Of a stretch of 64,000 nt of DNA, positions 1 to 6,771 are shown in pieces. Below the pieces are notes generated by a model. The model searched no databases. It was given only the letters and a program-made list of their open reading frames with translations, and was not told the origin of the DNA. The translations under genes and the position numbers were made by a program. The DNA comes from Roseateles puraquae (GTDB lineage: Bacteria > Pseudomonadota > Gammaproteobacteria > Burkholderiales > Burkholderiaceae_C), in contig NZ_NISI01000002.1 of NCBI RefSeq assembly GCF_002205845.1, positions 62,001 to 126,000 of the forward strand, in the 5' to 3' direction. How positions within the stretch are numbered: position 1 is the first letter of the stretch; each line of letters opens with the position of its first letter.

Positions 1-216
1 ATGGCCGGCTTGACCGGTGCCGACGCGGTCTTCAGTGACAACTCCGGCATCAGCAGCTTCAGCACCATCGGCTTTCGCAGCGTCAACCTCGACGCGGGCG
101 ACGCCGTGCTGGTGGACAACCTGAGCATCAGCACCGTGCCCGAGCCGGCCACGGCTGCGCTGGCGGGCCTGGCCTTGTTCGGCGTGGCCGTCGCCAGCCG
201 CCGCCGCGCGCGCTGA
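1..216 (+). CDS. PEP-CTERM domain protein, C-terminal part (runs off the left edge)
   Basis: This is the last 71 residues of a secreted protein. The end shows the tripartite PEP-CTERM sorting signal: a VPEPAT motif, a hydrophobic helix (LAGLALFGVAV) and an arginine-rich tail (SRRRAR). Such proteins are exported by Sec and processed at the membrane by an exosortase, usually in exopolysaccharide-producing Gram-negative bacteria. The ATG at base 1 is probably internal, because no upstream sequence is available and the N-terminus has no signal peptide. The function of the body cannot be read. A second PEP-CTERM protein lies at 54166-54900. No exosortase gene lies in the window. Confidence 0.85.
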   Translation: MAGLTGADAVFSDNSGISSFSTIGFRSVNLDAGDAVLVDNLSISTVPEPATAALAGLALFGVAVASRRRAR

Positions 217-346
217 ACCGCTGCCGGCCGCGTGCCGGTGTTTAGAAGTCCGCCCCTGGGTCGCCGCCCGAGGTGGACTTTCGCTTTTCGGGCGGCGGTG
301 CCCGCTGACCTTCGCCACGGCCCGCCAATGACGGCAAGATGCGACC

Positions 347-844
347 GTGCTGAAACTGCTGCTCGCGCCCCTGCGCTGGATCTTCCGGGTCGTCTTCGCC
401 CTCCTCATCCTCTTCGAGGAATGGGGCTGGGAGCCGCTGCGGCGGGCCTTCGCGCTGTTCGCGCGGCTGCCGGTCATCCGGCAGATCGAGGCCCTGCTCA
501 AGCGCCTGCCGCCGCGCTGGGCCTTTGTCGTGCTGCTGTTGCCCAGCCTGCTGATCCTGCCAGTCAAGCTGGCTGCGCTGTGGCTGGTGGCGCAGGGCCG
601 CGTGGTGCTGGGCGTGGGCGTGGTGGTGCTGGCCAAGGTGGTCGGCACGGCGCTGCTGGCCTGGTTATTCCAGCTCATCCAGCCGGCCCTGATGCAGCTG
701 CCTTGGTTCGCGCGGCTGCATGCGCGATGGACGGCCTGGAAGGCCGAGCTGCTGGCGTGGATTCGAGCCAGCGCGGTGTGGCGCACCGCGCGGGCGATGA
801 AGGCAGAGGTGCGGCGTGCCTGGCGGCGGCTTCGCGGCCGATGA
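347..844 (+). CDS. Hypothetical inner-membrane protein
   Basis: A 165-residue protein with a GTG start and no family I recognise. It has an amphipathic N-terminal segment (LLLAPLRWIFRVVFALLILF) and two strong transmembrane stretches around residues 55-105 (WAFVVLLLPSLLILPVKLAALWLV and VVLGVGVVVLAKVVGTALLAWLF). A tryptophan/arginine-rich cytoplasmic tail ends in RRAWRRLRGR. It converges with the histidine kinase gene, 23 bases from its stop. The coding frame is supported by the hydrophobic pattern and the positive-inside tail. An overlapping ORF in another frame (232-855) has low-complexity composition typical of a shadow frame. Confidence 0.7.
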   Translation: MLKLLLAPLRWIFRVVFALLILFEEWGWEPLRRAFALFARLPVIRQIEALLKRLPPRWAFVVLLLPSLLILPVKLAALWLVAQGRVVLGVGVVVLAKVVGTALLAWLFQLIQPALMQLPWFARLHARWTAWKAELLAWIRASAVWRTARAMKAEVRRAWRRLRGR

Positions 845-867
845 GCGGCCGATGAGCGGCGCCGGGG

Positions 868-3084
868 TCAGGGCGCCTGCATGGTGGGCAGCCGCACGGT
901 GACCCGCGTGCCCCGCTGCGGCTCGCTGGCCAGTTGCAGGCTGCCGCCCATCAGCTCGACGATCTCCTTGACGATGGCCATGCCCAGGCCCGTGCCGGGA
1001 ATCGCGCCTGACTTGTCGGCGCGGTAGAAGCGCTCGGTCACACGCGCGAGCTCCTCCGGCGTCATGCCGATGCCTTCGTCCTCGATCTCGATGTCGGCAT
1101 GCCCGTTGTCCAGTGCCTGCACGCGCACCATCACCCGGCCGCCGCCCGGCGAGTACTTGTAGGCGTTGGACAGCAGGTTGCGCAGCGCCTGGCCCAGCTT
1201 GCTGGCGTCCACGCGCACCCACTGCGGGGTGTCGCACAGCTGCAGCTCGGCGGCTGCCCGGCCCTCCGGGGCGCCGAAGTCGTCCACGGTCTGGCGCACC
1301 AGGTCGCGCAGGCAGACCGGCGCGAACTCGAAGTCCAGTGCGCGGCGCGACTCGATGCGGGCCAGGTCGAGCAGCTCGTTGAGGATGTCCACCATGGCCC
1401 GGCTCTGGCGGTGGATGCGCTGCAGCAGGTCGGCCTGGGTCTCCGGCGACATCTTGCGGTGCAGCAGCAGCTCCGAGAAGCCGTAGATGCTGGTCATGGG
1501 CGTGCGCAGCTCGTGGGCGGCCGTGGTCAGGAACTCGCTCTTCAGCCGGTCCAGCTCGAACTGCTGGCTCACGTCGCGGATGTGCAGCATCTGCGACGTC
1601 TGCGAGCCGCCGCCGTCATGCAGCGCAAAGCTCAGGATGCGCGGCATGGGCCGGGCCATCTGCACCGTGCGCGGCTGGTCGCGCAGCTCCTGCAGGCGCA
1701 GCGGGCGCTGGCTGTCGGCATGCTCGATGCGGCCCTGCAGCAGGGCTTCCAGCCCGGCCTCGTCCTGGCCCAGCACATGCCGGTCGCCAAGGGCGGTGAG
1801 CAGCGCGCACGCCGGGCTCACGTACTGCACGCGGCGTTCGGCATCGAAGGAGATGAAGCCGTCGGGGCTGAGGTTGAAGATGGCGCGCAGCTGGTCGGCC
1901 TGCTGGCGCAGCCGCACGACGAGGTCGCCCACCTGTCGCGACAGCGCCTCCACCGCGTTCACCTGCCGTGCATCGGCTGGCGCACCGGCGGAGCCCAGCA
2001 GCTCGCTCATGGTGTGCATCGCATGCGCGCGGGCCGAGAGCTCGGCGCGCAGCTGGTTCTCCAGGGTCTGCTGCTCGGTCACGTCGCGCAGCACCAGCAC
2101 CACGCCGGCAGCCTCGCCCTGGTCACCGCGCACACGGGTCAGGCTGGCTTCCAGCACCTGCTCGCCCCGCTCGAAGCGCCGGCCGCGCCAGCCTTCATCG
2201 CCCGGCGCCTGCAGCGCCTCGGCCAGCTCGGGCAGCAGGGCCGCGGCCGGCTGTCCGAGCAGGGCCTGGCTGGGCTGGCCCAGCAGGCTGCCGAGCACGG
2301 GGTTGGCCAGCACCACATCGCCCGCGAGGTTGACGGCCGCCACGCCCTCGGCAATGGAGGCCAGCGTGACGGCGGCTTGCGCGCGCTCGGCCTGCAGCGA
2401 GGCCGCCACCTGGTTGAGCACCTCGAAGGTCTTCTGGAACTCCAGCGGCGCCTCGCCCGAGGCGACCGGCTGGATGCGGGCATCGCCCTGCTGCAGCTGC
2501 GCGCCCAGGGCCTGGATGCGGGCGAGCTGCCCGAGCCAGCGGCGCAGCGGCCACCACACCAGGGCCGCGCCCGCGACCAGCCCCAGCAGCGCCAGCACCA
2601 GGCCCATGCGCACCACCTGCCAGATGTCGGCGGCGACCCGCTCGCTCCACACATGCAGCCGGGTGATGCCGTAGTCGCGGCCACCCACCACGATGGGCGT
2701 GTTGATGACGTCCAGCTCGGCGGCCACGCGGTTCACCAGCCAGCGCGGCGGCGTGGGGCTGGGATGGTCCTGGCGCACCACCTCGATGCGGGCGCCTTTC
2801 AGGTCGATGAACGCGGCGCGCTCGAACAGGGGGTGCGCGATGGTGCGGTCCAGCGTGCGCTTGATGGTGTCGTAGTCGCCGATGACGGCGGCGTCCGACA
2901 CGGCGGGCGCCAACATCGACGACAGGGCTTGTGAGCCGACCTCGGCATCGTCCAGTGTGGAGCGCACCTCGTAGGTCAGAAAGGCGCCCAGGCCGACGGT
3001 GATCAGCAACAGCAGTGCCGCCACATAGAGCAGCATGACGCGGCTCAGCAGCGAGCGGGGCAGCAGGGGGACGAAGCGCGGCAC
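868..3084 (-). CDS. Membrane sensor histidine kinase with PAS domains, orphan
   Basis: A 738-residue sensor kinase. It has an N-terminal membrane segment (about residues 10-35), a periplasmic loop, a second membrane segment (about 160-185), two PAS-like regions, a HisKA domain with phospho-acceptor His near 524 (HELRTP), and a HATPase domain (N box NLLSNAYKYS, G1 DEGIGM, G2 GTGLGMAIV). I chose the GTG at 3084 because longer readings run through the upstream gene and are low complexity. From GTG the protein begins VPRFVPLLPRSLLSR, a normal membrane N-terminus. It lies 11 bases after the stop of a PhnD-like binding protein, so the two are probably cotranscribed and the binding protein may present ligand to the sensor. 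No response regulator is adjacent. Confidence 0.9.
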   Translation of the reverse strand: MPRFVPLLPRSLLSRVMLLYVAALLLLITVGLGAFLTYEVRSTLDDAEVGSQALSSMLAPAVSDAAVIGDYDTIKRTLDRTIAHPLFERAAFIDLKGARIEVVRQDHPSPTPPRWLVNRVAAELDVINTPIVVGGRDYGITRLHVWSERVAADIWQVVRMGLVLALLGLVAGAALVWWPLRRWLGQLARIQALGAQLQQGDARIQPVASGEAPLEFQKTFEVLNQVAASLQAERAQAAVTLASIAEGVAAVNLAGDVVLANPVLGSLLGQPSQALLGQPAAALLPELAEALQAPGDEGWRGRRFERGEQVLEASLTRVRGDQGEAAGVVLVLRDVTEQQTLENQLRAELSARAHAMHTMSELLGSAGAPADARQVNAVEALSRQVGDLVVRLRQQADQLRAIFNLSPDGFISFDAERRVQYVSPACALLTALGDRHVLGQDEAGLEALLQGRIEHADSQRPLRLQELRDQPRTVQMARPMPRILSFALHDGGGSQTSQMLHIRDVSQQFELDRLKSEFLTTAAHELRTPMTSIYGFSELLLHRKMSPETQADLLQRIHRQSRAMVDILNELLDLARIESRRALDFEFAPVCLRDLVRQTVDDFGAPEGRAAAELQLCDTPQWVRVDASKLGQALRNLLSNAYKYSPGGGRVMVRVQALDNGHADIEIEDEGIGMTPEELARVTERFYRADKSGAIPGTGLGMAIVKEIVELMGGSLQLASEPQRGTRVTVRLPTMQAP

Positions 3085-3095
3085 GGCCCAGGATC

Positions 3096-3926
3096 TCAGC
3101 GCAATGCGGCCGGTGCCGACAGGTAAAAGCGCCGATAGGGCGCGTACTCCCGGCCGTCCGAAGCGATGAAGACCGCGTCGGCCGGCAGGCCGATGAGCTT
3201 GTTCACGCTGGCCAGGATCTCCCGGCCCTGCGGATCGCTGGCCATGCCGACGAAGGCCCGCGCCACCGCCTGAGCGTCGCGCTCGGGCACCTTGGGCGCC
3301 ACCATCAGGGCCAGGTCGTGATAAGGCTCCGAGGTCCACAAGGTGCGAAAGGCCTTGCCCTCGCGTTTGGTGTAGCCCTCGGCCAGTTGGGAATTGGCGC
3401 CCACGGCAGCCACCTTGCCGCTGAAGAGCTGGGCGAAGGCGCCGTCCATGTTGCCGCCAAAGACGCTGCGCACCTGGACCTTGCGCTGCAGCAGTTGCGC
3501 GTACGTGGTCTTGTAGGCGATGAAGGCCTCGGGGCCCGGGAAGCCCACTTCCTTGCCCGCCAGCTGGGCCAGGTCGGTGATGGGCGAATCGGCCGGCACG
3601 ACGATGACGCCATGCAGGGCCGGCGTGTTGCGCCGGCCGAAGACCTTCCAGCCGAGCTGCTCCCGCTCGGGGCTGAAGAGGTGGTTGGTGAAGGCGAAGT
3701 CCACTTCCTGCGCCAGCACGTAGGCGGTGGTGTCGGCCGAGGTGCGTCCGAGCTTGAGCGTGAGCTTCACGCCCGCCTTTTCGGACACATAGGCCACGAT
3801 GGGGTTCCAGTACGACGCCGCGGTGGCGATGTTGGCCTGGTTGACCGGCGAGAAGCGGTATTCGGTCTGGGCAGCAGCCGGCAGGGCCAGCAGGCCCGCT
3901 GCCAGCAGGGCGATCAGGGACTTCAT
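3096..3926 (-). CDS. PhnD-like phosphate/phosphonate-family periplasmic binding protein
   Basis: A 276-residue solute-binding protein of the PhnD/SsuA type. A signal peptide (MKSLIALLAAGLLALPAAAQ) is followed by the family fold, with typical phrases such as YWNPIVAYVSEKAGVKL near the start and a DFAFTN segment around residue 76. No ABC permease or ATPase is nearby. The next gene is a membrane histidine kinase 11 bases downstream, so a sensing role rather than transport is likely (inference). The ligand cannot be told from sequence. The ATG at 3926 is preceded by a GGGAGG-type ribosome binding site. Confidence 0.88.
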   Translation of the reverse strand: MKSLIALLAAGLLALPAAAQTEYRFSPVNQANIATAASYWNPIVAYVSEKAGVKLTLKLGRTSADTTAYVLAQEVDFAFTNHLFSPEREQLGWKVFGRRNTPALHGVIVVPADSPITDLAQLAGKEVGFPGPEAFIAYKTTYAQLLQRKVQVRSVFGGNMDGAFAQLFSGKVAAVGANSQLAEGYTKREGKAFRTLWTSEPYHDLALMVAPKVPERDAQAVARAFVGMASDPQGREILASVNKLIGLPADAVFIASDGREYAPYRRFYLSAPAALR

Positions 3927-4010
3927 CGGGAGGCTCCGTCAGCGCGATGGCGGCGCGCCTGATGGAAATTCTGGGTGCGCCGCGCGCCCGGCTGCTTGGC
4001 GCTCAGTCAA

Positions 4011-4041
4011 GAAAAAGTCGCCGGCCCCCGACCGGGGCGCA
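4011..4041 (-). terminator. Possible rho-independent terminator after the radical SAM gene
   Basis: On the minus strand a GC-rich stretch with a short GCCCC/GGGGC stem is followed a few bases later by a run of five T. It sits 42 bases past the stop of the radical SAM gene and before the PhnD-like gene, where an operon boundary is expected. The stem is short and imperfect, so this is tentative. Confidence 0.3.
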
Positions 4042-4082
4042 AAAGCGTGAACTTCTGCGCAGCGTGGGCCGCTGGTGCGGCG

Positions 4083-5540
4083 TCAGCGCGAGGTCAGCCA
4101 CGTCACGCCGGGGCTGGCGCGGCGCTGCTCGCGGGCTGCATCCAGCGCCTGCCGGATGGCGGCCAGGCCCTGGGCGCGCTCGTCGCGGTAGAACAGGTTG
4201 TAGGCCTCGAAGGGGATCATGCGACCGTCGGGCCGGGCCATGTGCACGCAGCTCTTCTTCAGCGCGCGGATGTCCAGCGACTGCGCGTCCATGAACTGCA
4301 CGATCAGCACGCGGAACACATCGTGGTAGCCCAAAGCCGGCGCGTCGATGCGCGGCAGGCAGCAGAGCAGCTCCGACAGGCAGTTGGCGCCGCTCTCGGG
4401 CGAATGGTTGGTGGAGAAGAGCCGGAACAGCCGCTCCTTGAAGCGCGGGTCGCCCTCGAAGGCGATGGTGCTGCGGTCGCCGGCCAGCAGCGTCTCGGCG
4501 TCCACATAGCGGGTCAGCGGCGCCAGGCCATCAGGCGTGCGCAGCGCGTAGGCCATGGCCAAGGTGTCGGGGTTGCAGGGCACGGGCAGCACGTCGTCGA
4601 GCGTGAAGCTGCCGCTTTGCGCGGCGATGCGCCGGCGCAGCTCGCTGACGGTCAACCGGTGCCTGGCCGCGTCGTAGCCCTGCACGCGGCCGGCGTCCTG
4701 GATGGGCTGCAGCGTCACGCCGCGCACGCAGCGGTGGGCCACGCCGTGGCGGATGACGTCGCCGATCTCGTCGTCGTTCACGCCGCGCTTGACGGTCATG
4801 ACCAGCGTGGTGGAGAGGTCCAGCGCCTCCAGCCGCGCGAGTGCGGCCTCGTGCGGGCCGCGCAGGTCGGCGCCGCGCAGGTCCATCAGGGCCTCGCGCC
4901 GCAGGGAGTCGAACTGCAGGTAGATCTCGATGCCCGGGGCATAGCCTGCCAGCCGTTCGGCAAAGGCCGCATCCTGCGCGATGCGCAGCCCGTTGGTGTT
5001 CACCATCAGGTGCTTGATCGGGCGCGCGCGGGCGGCATCCAGGATCTCGAAGAACTGCGGATGCAGCGTGGGCTCGCCGCCGGAGATCTGCACCACATCG
5101 GCCTCGCCTTCGCTGGCGACCACGGCATCGAGCATGGCGATGACTTCGTCGAGCGAGCGGTGCGTGAGTCGCTCCGGGCCCGAGGCGGCGTAGCAGGTGG
5201 GGCAGCGCAGGTTGCAGTGGTCGGTGATCTCGACGATGGACAGGCAGCTGTGCTGCATGTGGTCGGGGCACAGGCCGCAGTCGTAGGGGCAGCCGTACTG
5301 CATCGGCGTGGCGAAGCGCGCGGGCATCTCAGGCGGCTTCACGAACACCTCGCGGCACCGACGGTAGTAGTCGGCGTCATCGCTCACGAGCACGCGCTCG
5401 GTGCCGTGGGCGGGGCACCATTTGTCCATGAACACCTGGCCGTCCTTGACCAGGATCTTGGCCTCCACCGGGTGCAGGCAGGTGGTGCAGACGGACTGCG
5501 TCGTGTCGTAGAAAAGGTAGGGGCGGACTTTGCGGCTCAT
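4083..5540 (-). CDS. Radical SAM protein, COG1964 / tetraether-synthase-like
   Basis: A 485-residue radical SAM enzyme. The SAM-cluster motif is C109-x3-C113-x2-C116 (CNLRCPTC), followed by QISGGEPTLHP, which resembles the SAM-binding GGE element. It has unusual extra cysteines: C18-x2-C21 (CTTC), C42 in KWCPAHG, a second C-x3-C-x2-C at C84/C88/C91 (CPYDCGLC), C99, a CC pair in the C-terminal part (LLCCLP) and KKSCVHM. Extra iron-sulfur clusters are likely. This layout recalls COG1964 enzymes, which include the archaeal tetraether lipid synthase, though I assign that from memory of the family. The ATG at 5540 overlaps the stop of the Lgt-like gene (ATGA). It is the last gene of a seven-gene run with lipid-type neighbours. 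Confidence 0.88.
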   Translation of the reverse strand: MSRKVRPYLFYDTTQSVCTTCLHPVEAKILVKDGQVFMDKWCPAHGTERVLVSDDADYYRRCREVFVKPPEMPARFATPMQYGCPYDCGLCPDHMQHSCLSIVEITDHCNLRCPTCYAASGPERLTHRSLDEVIAMLDAVVASEGEADVVQISGGEPTLHPQFFEILDAARARPIKHLMVNTNGLRIAQDAAFAERLAGYAPGIEIYLQFDSLRREALMDLRGADLRGPHEAALARLEALDLSTTLVMTVKRGVNDDEIGDVIRHGVAHRCVRGVTLQPIQDAGRVQGYDAARHRLTVSELRRRIAAQSGSFTLDDVLPVPCNPDTLAMAYALRTPDGLAPLTRYVDAETLLAGDRSTIAFEGDPRFKERLFRLFSTNHSPESGANCLSELLCCLPRIDAPALGYHDVFRVLIVQFMDAQSLDIRALKKSCVHMARPDGRMIPFEAYNLFYRDERAQGLAAIRQALDAAREQRRASPGVTWLTSR

Positions 5541-6262
5541 GGGGCGGGGCGCAGCGCGCGCAGCGTGAGGGGCAGGTAGACGATCAAAGCCACAAGGCAG
5601 GTCCATTGGATGCCCGACAGGCCCAGCGGCCAGGCCACGGGCACCGGCTTGATGAACTCCACCGCGAAGCGCCAGGCCAGGTAGCTGCTCAGGAAGACCT
5701 TGAACGCGGCGCCGGGTGTGGCGAAGCGGGCGCGGTGCAGCGACCAGCCCAGGGGCAGGACGATCGCGATCTCGTACACCTGAGTCGGATGCCGGCGCAC
5801 ACCGTCGCCGAAATCCACGCCCCAGGGCAGGGCTGTGGGCAGGCCGTAGGTGTCGTCATGCAGGCCGGCGAGGAAGCAGCCGACGCGGCCGACGGCCAGC
5901 CCCACGGCGATCGGCCAGACCATCGCGTCGCCGGTGCTGCGCGTCTGGCGTGTGAGGGCCTTGGCGATCTCCACGCCGATGAGTCCGCCGAGCAGCCCGC
6001 CGACGATGCTCTGGCCGGGCCACACCGGCTGGCCCTGCCACATCGCGAGCGCCACGTCCGGTCGCTCCAGCAGGAACACCGCCTTGTTGCCGATGGCCGC
6101 CCCCAGCAGCAGTCCGACGACGACCGCGAAATTGCCCGGTGCCAGCGCGCCGCCCGTGGGCTGATGGCGGATGGACGCGCGCCACAGTGCCGCGCCGAGG
6201 GCCATGCCGGCCCAGGCGAAGGCGCTGTGCACCCAGGCGGCGGTGGAGGCGGCGAGGATCAA
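5537..6262 (-). CDS. Lgt-like membrane protein (prolipoprotein diacylglyceryl transferase family, non-canonical)
   Basis: About 241 residues with several membrane helices. It carries Lgt-family landmarks: GRVGCFLAG, then RHPTQVYE (canonical RHPSQLYE), then AWRFAVEFIKP (matching the region of the essential late arginine). Two positions differ from canonical Lgt as I align them. The HGGL motif reads VGGL, so the essential His is Val, and the Asn of GR-x-GNF is Cys. A start at TTG 6262 overlaps the upstream stop (TTGA) and fits the coupling seen across this operon. Longer readings are low-complexity. It is probably not the housekeeping Lgt. Its substrate is unknown, and a lipid group transfer linked to the adjacent radical SAM enzyme is inference. 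Confidence 0.8.
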   Translation of the reverse strand: MILAASTAAWVHSAFAWAGMALGAALWRASIRHQPTGGALAPGNFAVVVGLLLGAAIGNKAVFLLERPDVALAMWQGQPVWPGQSIVGGLLGGLIGVEIAKALTRQTRSTGDAMVWPIAVGLAVGRVGCFLAGLHDDTYGLPTALPWGVDFGDGVRRHPTQVYEIAIVLPLGWSLHRARFATPGAAFKVFLSSYLAWRFAVEFIKPVPVAWPLGLSGIQWTCLVALIVYLPLTLRALRPAP

Positions 6263-6489
6263 GGCTTGCGATGCGCCAGCCGCCACAGCATCCGCCCGCA
6301 CCACCAGGCCACGCCGCCGCCGATCAGCAGACTGGGCACGGCGATGACGAGCGCGGCGCCGGCGTAGTTGTCGTGGCGGGACGAGAACATGTCGGGCAGC
6401 GACATCAGCGTGAAGGCGGCCCCGCACAAGCCCGCGGCGCCGAAGCCGAGGGTGGCGACGGCCAGCACGAAGATCAGAAGGACACGCAT
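6259..6489 (-). CDS. Small membrane protein, paralogue of its upstream neighbour
   Basis: A 76-residue protein with two membrane helices, one N-terminal (VLLIFVLAVATLGFGAAGLCG) and one near residues 45-65 (AALVIAVPSLLIGGGVAWWCG). It resembles the preceding gene product (6493-6771) across the whole length: GFGAAGLCG against GVGAVGLCG, and VIAVPSLLIGGG against MISVPSLIGG. This suggests a tandem duplication. It starts 3 bases after the neighbour's stop, and its own stop overlaps the likely TTG start of the Lgt-like gene. I do not recognise a named family. Confidence 0.75.
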   Translation of the reverse strand: MRVLLIFVLAVATLGFGAAGLCGAAFTLMSLPDMFSSRHDNYAGAALVIAVPSLLIGGGVAWWCGRMLWRLAHRKP

Positions 6490-6492
6490 GAC

Positions 6493-6771
6493 TCAGTCTC
6501 CCCGGTCCGTGAGGTCGTGCGATGCCGGTGGCTCGCGCCAGCGGACCAGCTTGCGCACGCACAGCCTCGCCAGCAGGACGCCGCCGATCAAGGAGGGCAC
6601 CGAGATCATGAGCACCATGATGGCCCCGCCGCCGCCGGGTTTGAGCAGTGCCGGCACGGCCTTGACCGTCCAGTACCCGCCGCAGAGCCCGACGGCCCCC
6701 ACGCCAATCGTGGCCGCGGCGAGCGCGACCAGCGCGAAGGCCCGTCCGACACGGTCGAGATCAGCGCTCAT
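6493..6771 (-). CDS. Small membrane protein, tandem paralogue
   Basis: A 92-residue protein with two membrane helices (around 12-32 and 50-70) and a charged C-terminus (SHDLTDRGD). The ATG at 6771 overlaps the stop of the transporter-acyltransferase gene (ATGA), which settles the start. Longer readings are shadow-like. It shares GLCGG, a central loop and an I-x-VPSLIGG helix with the next gene. Being embedded between a lipid acyltransferase fusion and an Lgt-like protein, it may be an accessory subunit of a membrane complex (inference). Confidence 0.75.
   Translation of the reverse strand: MSADLDRVGRAFALVALAAATIGVGAVGLCGGYWTVKAVPALLKPGGGGAIMVLMISVPSLIGGVLLARLCVRKLVRWREPPASHDLTDRGD

Noticed and set aside
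232-855. 207-codon ORF overlapping the small membrane protein
   Set aside because: Ala/Gly/Arg-rich with no hydrophobic pattern. The frame starting at 347 has membrane helices.
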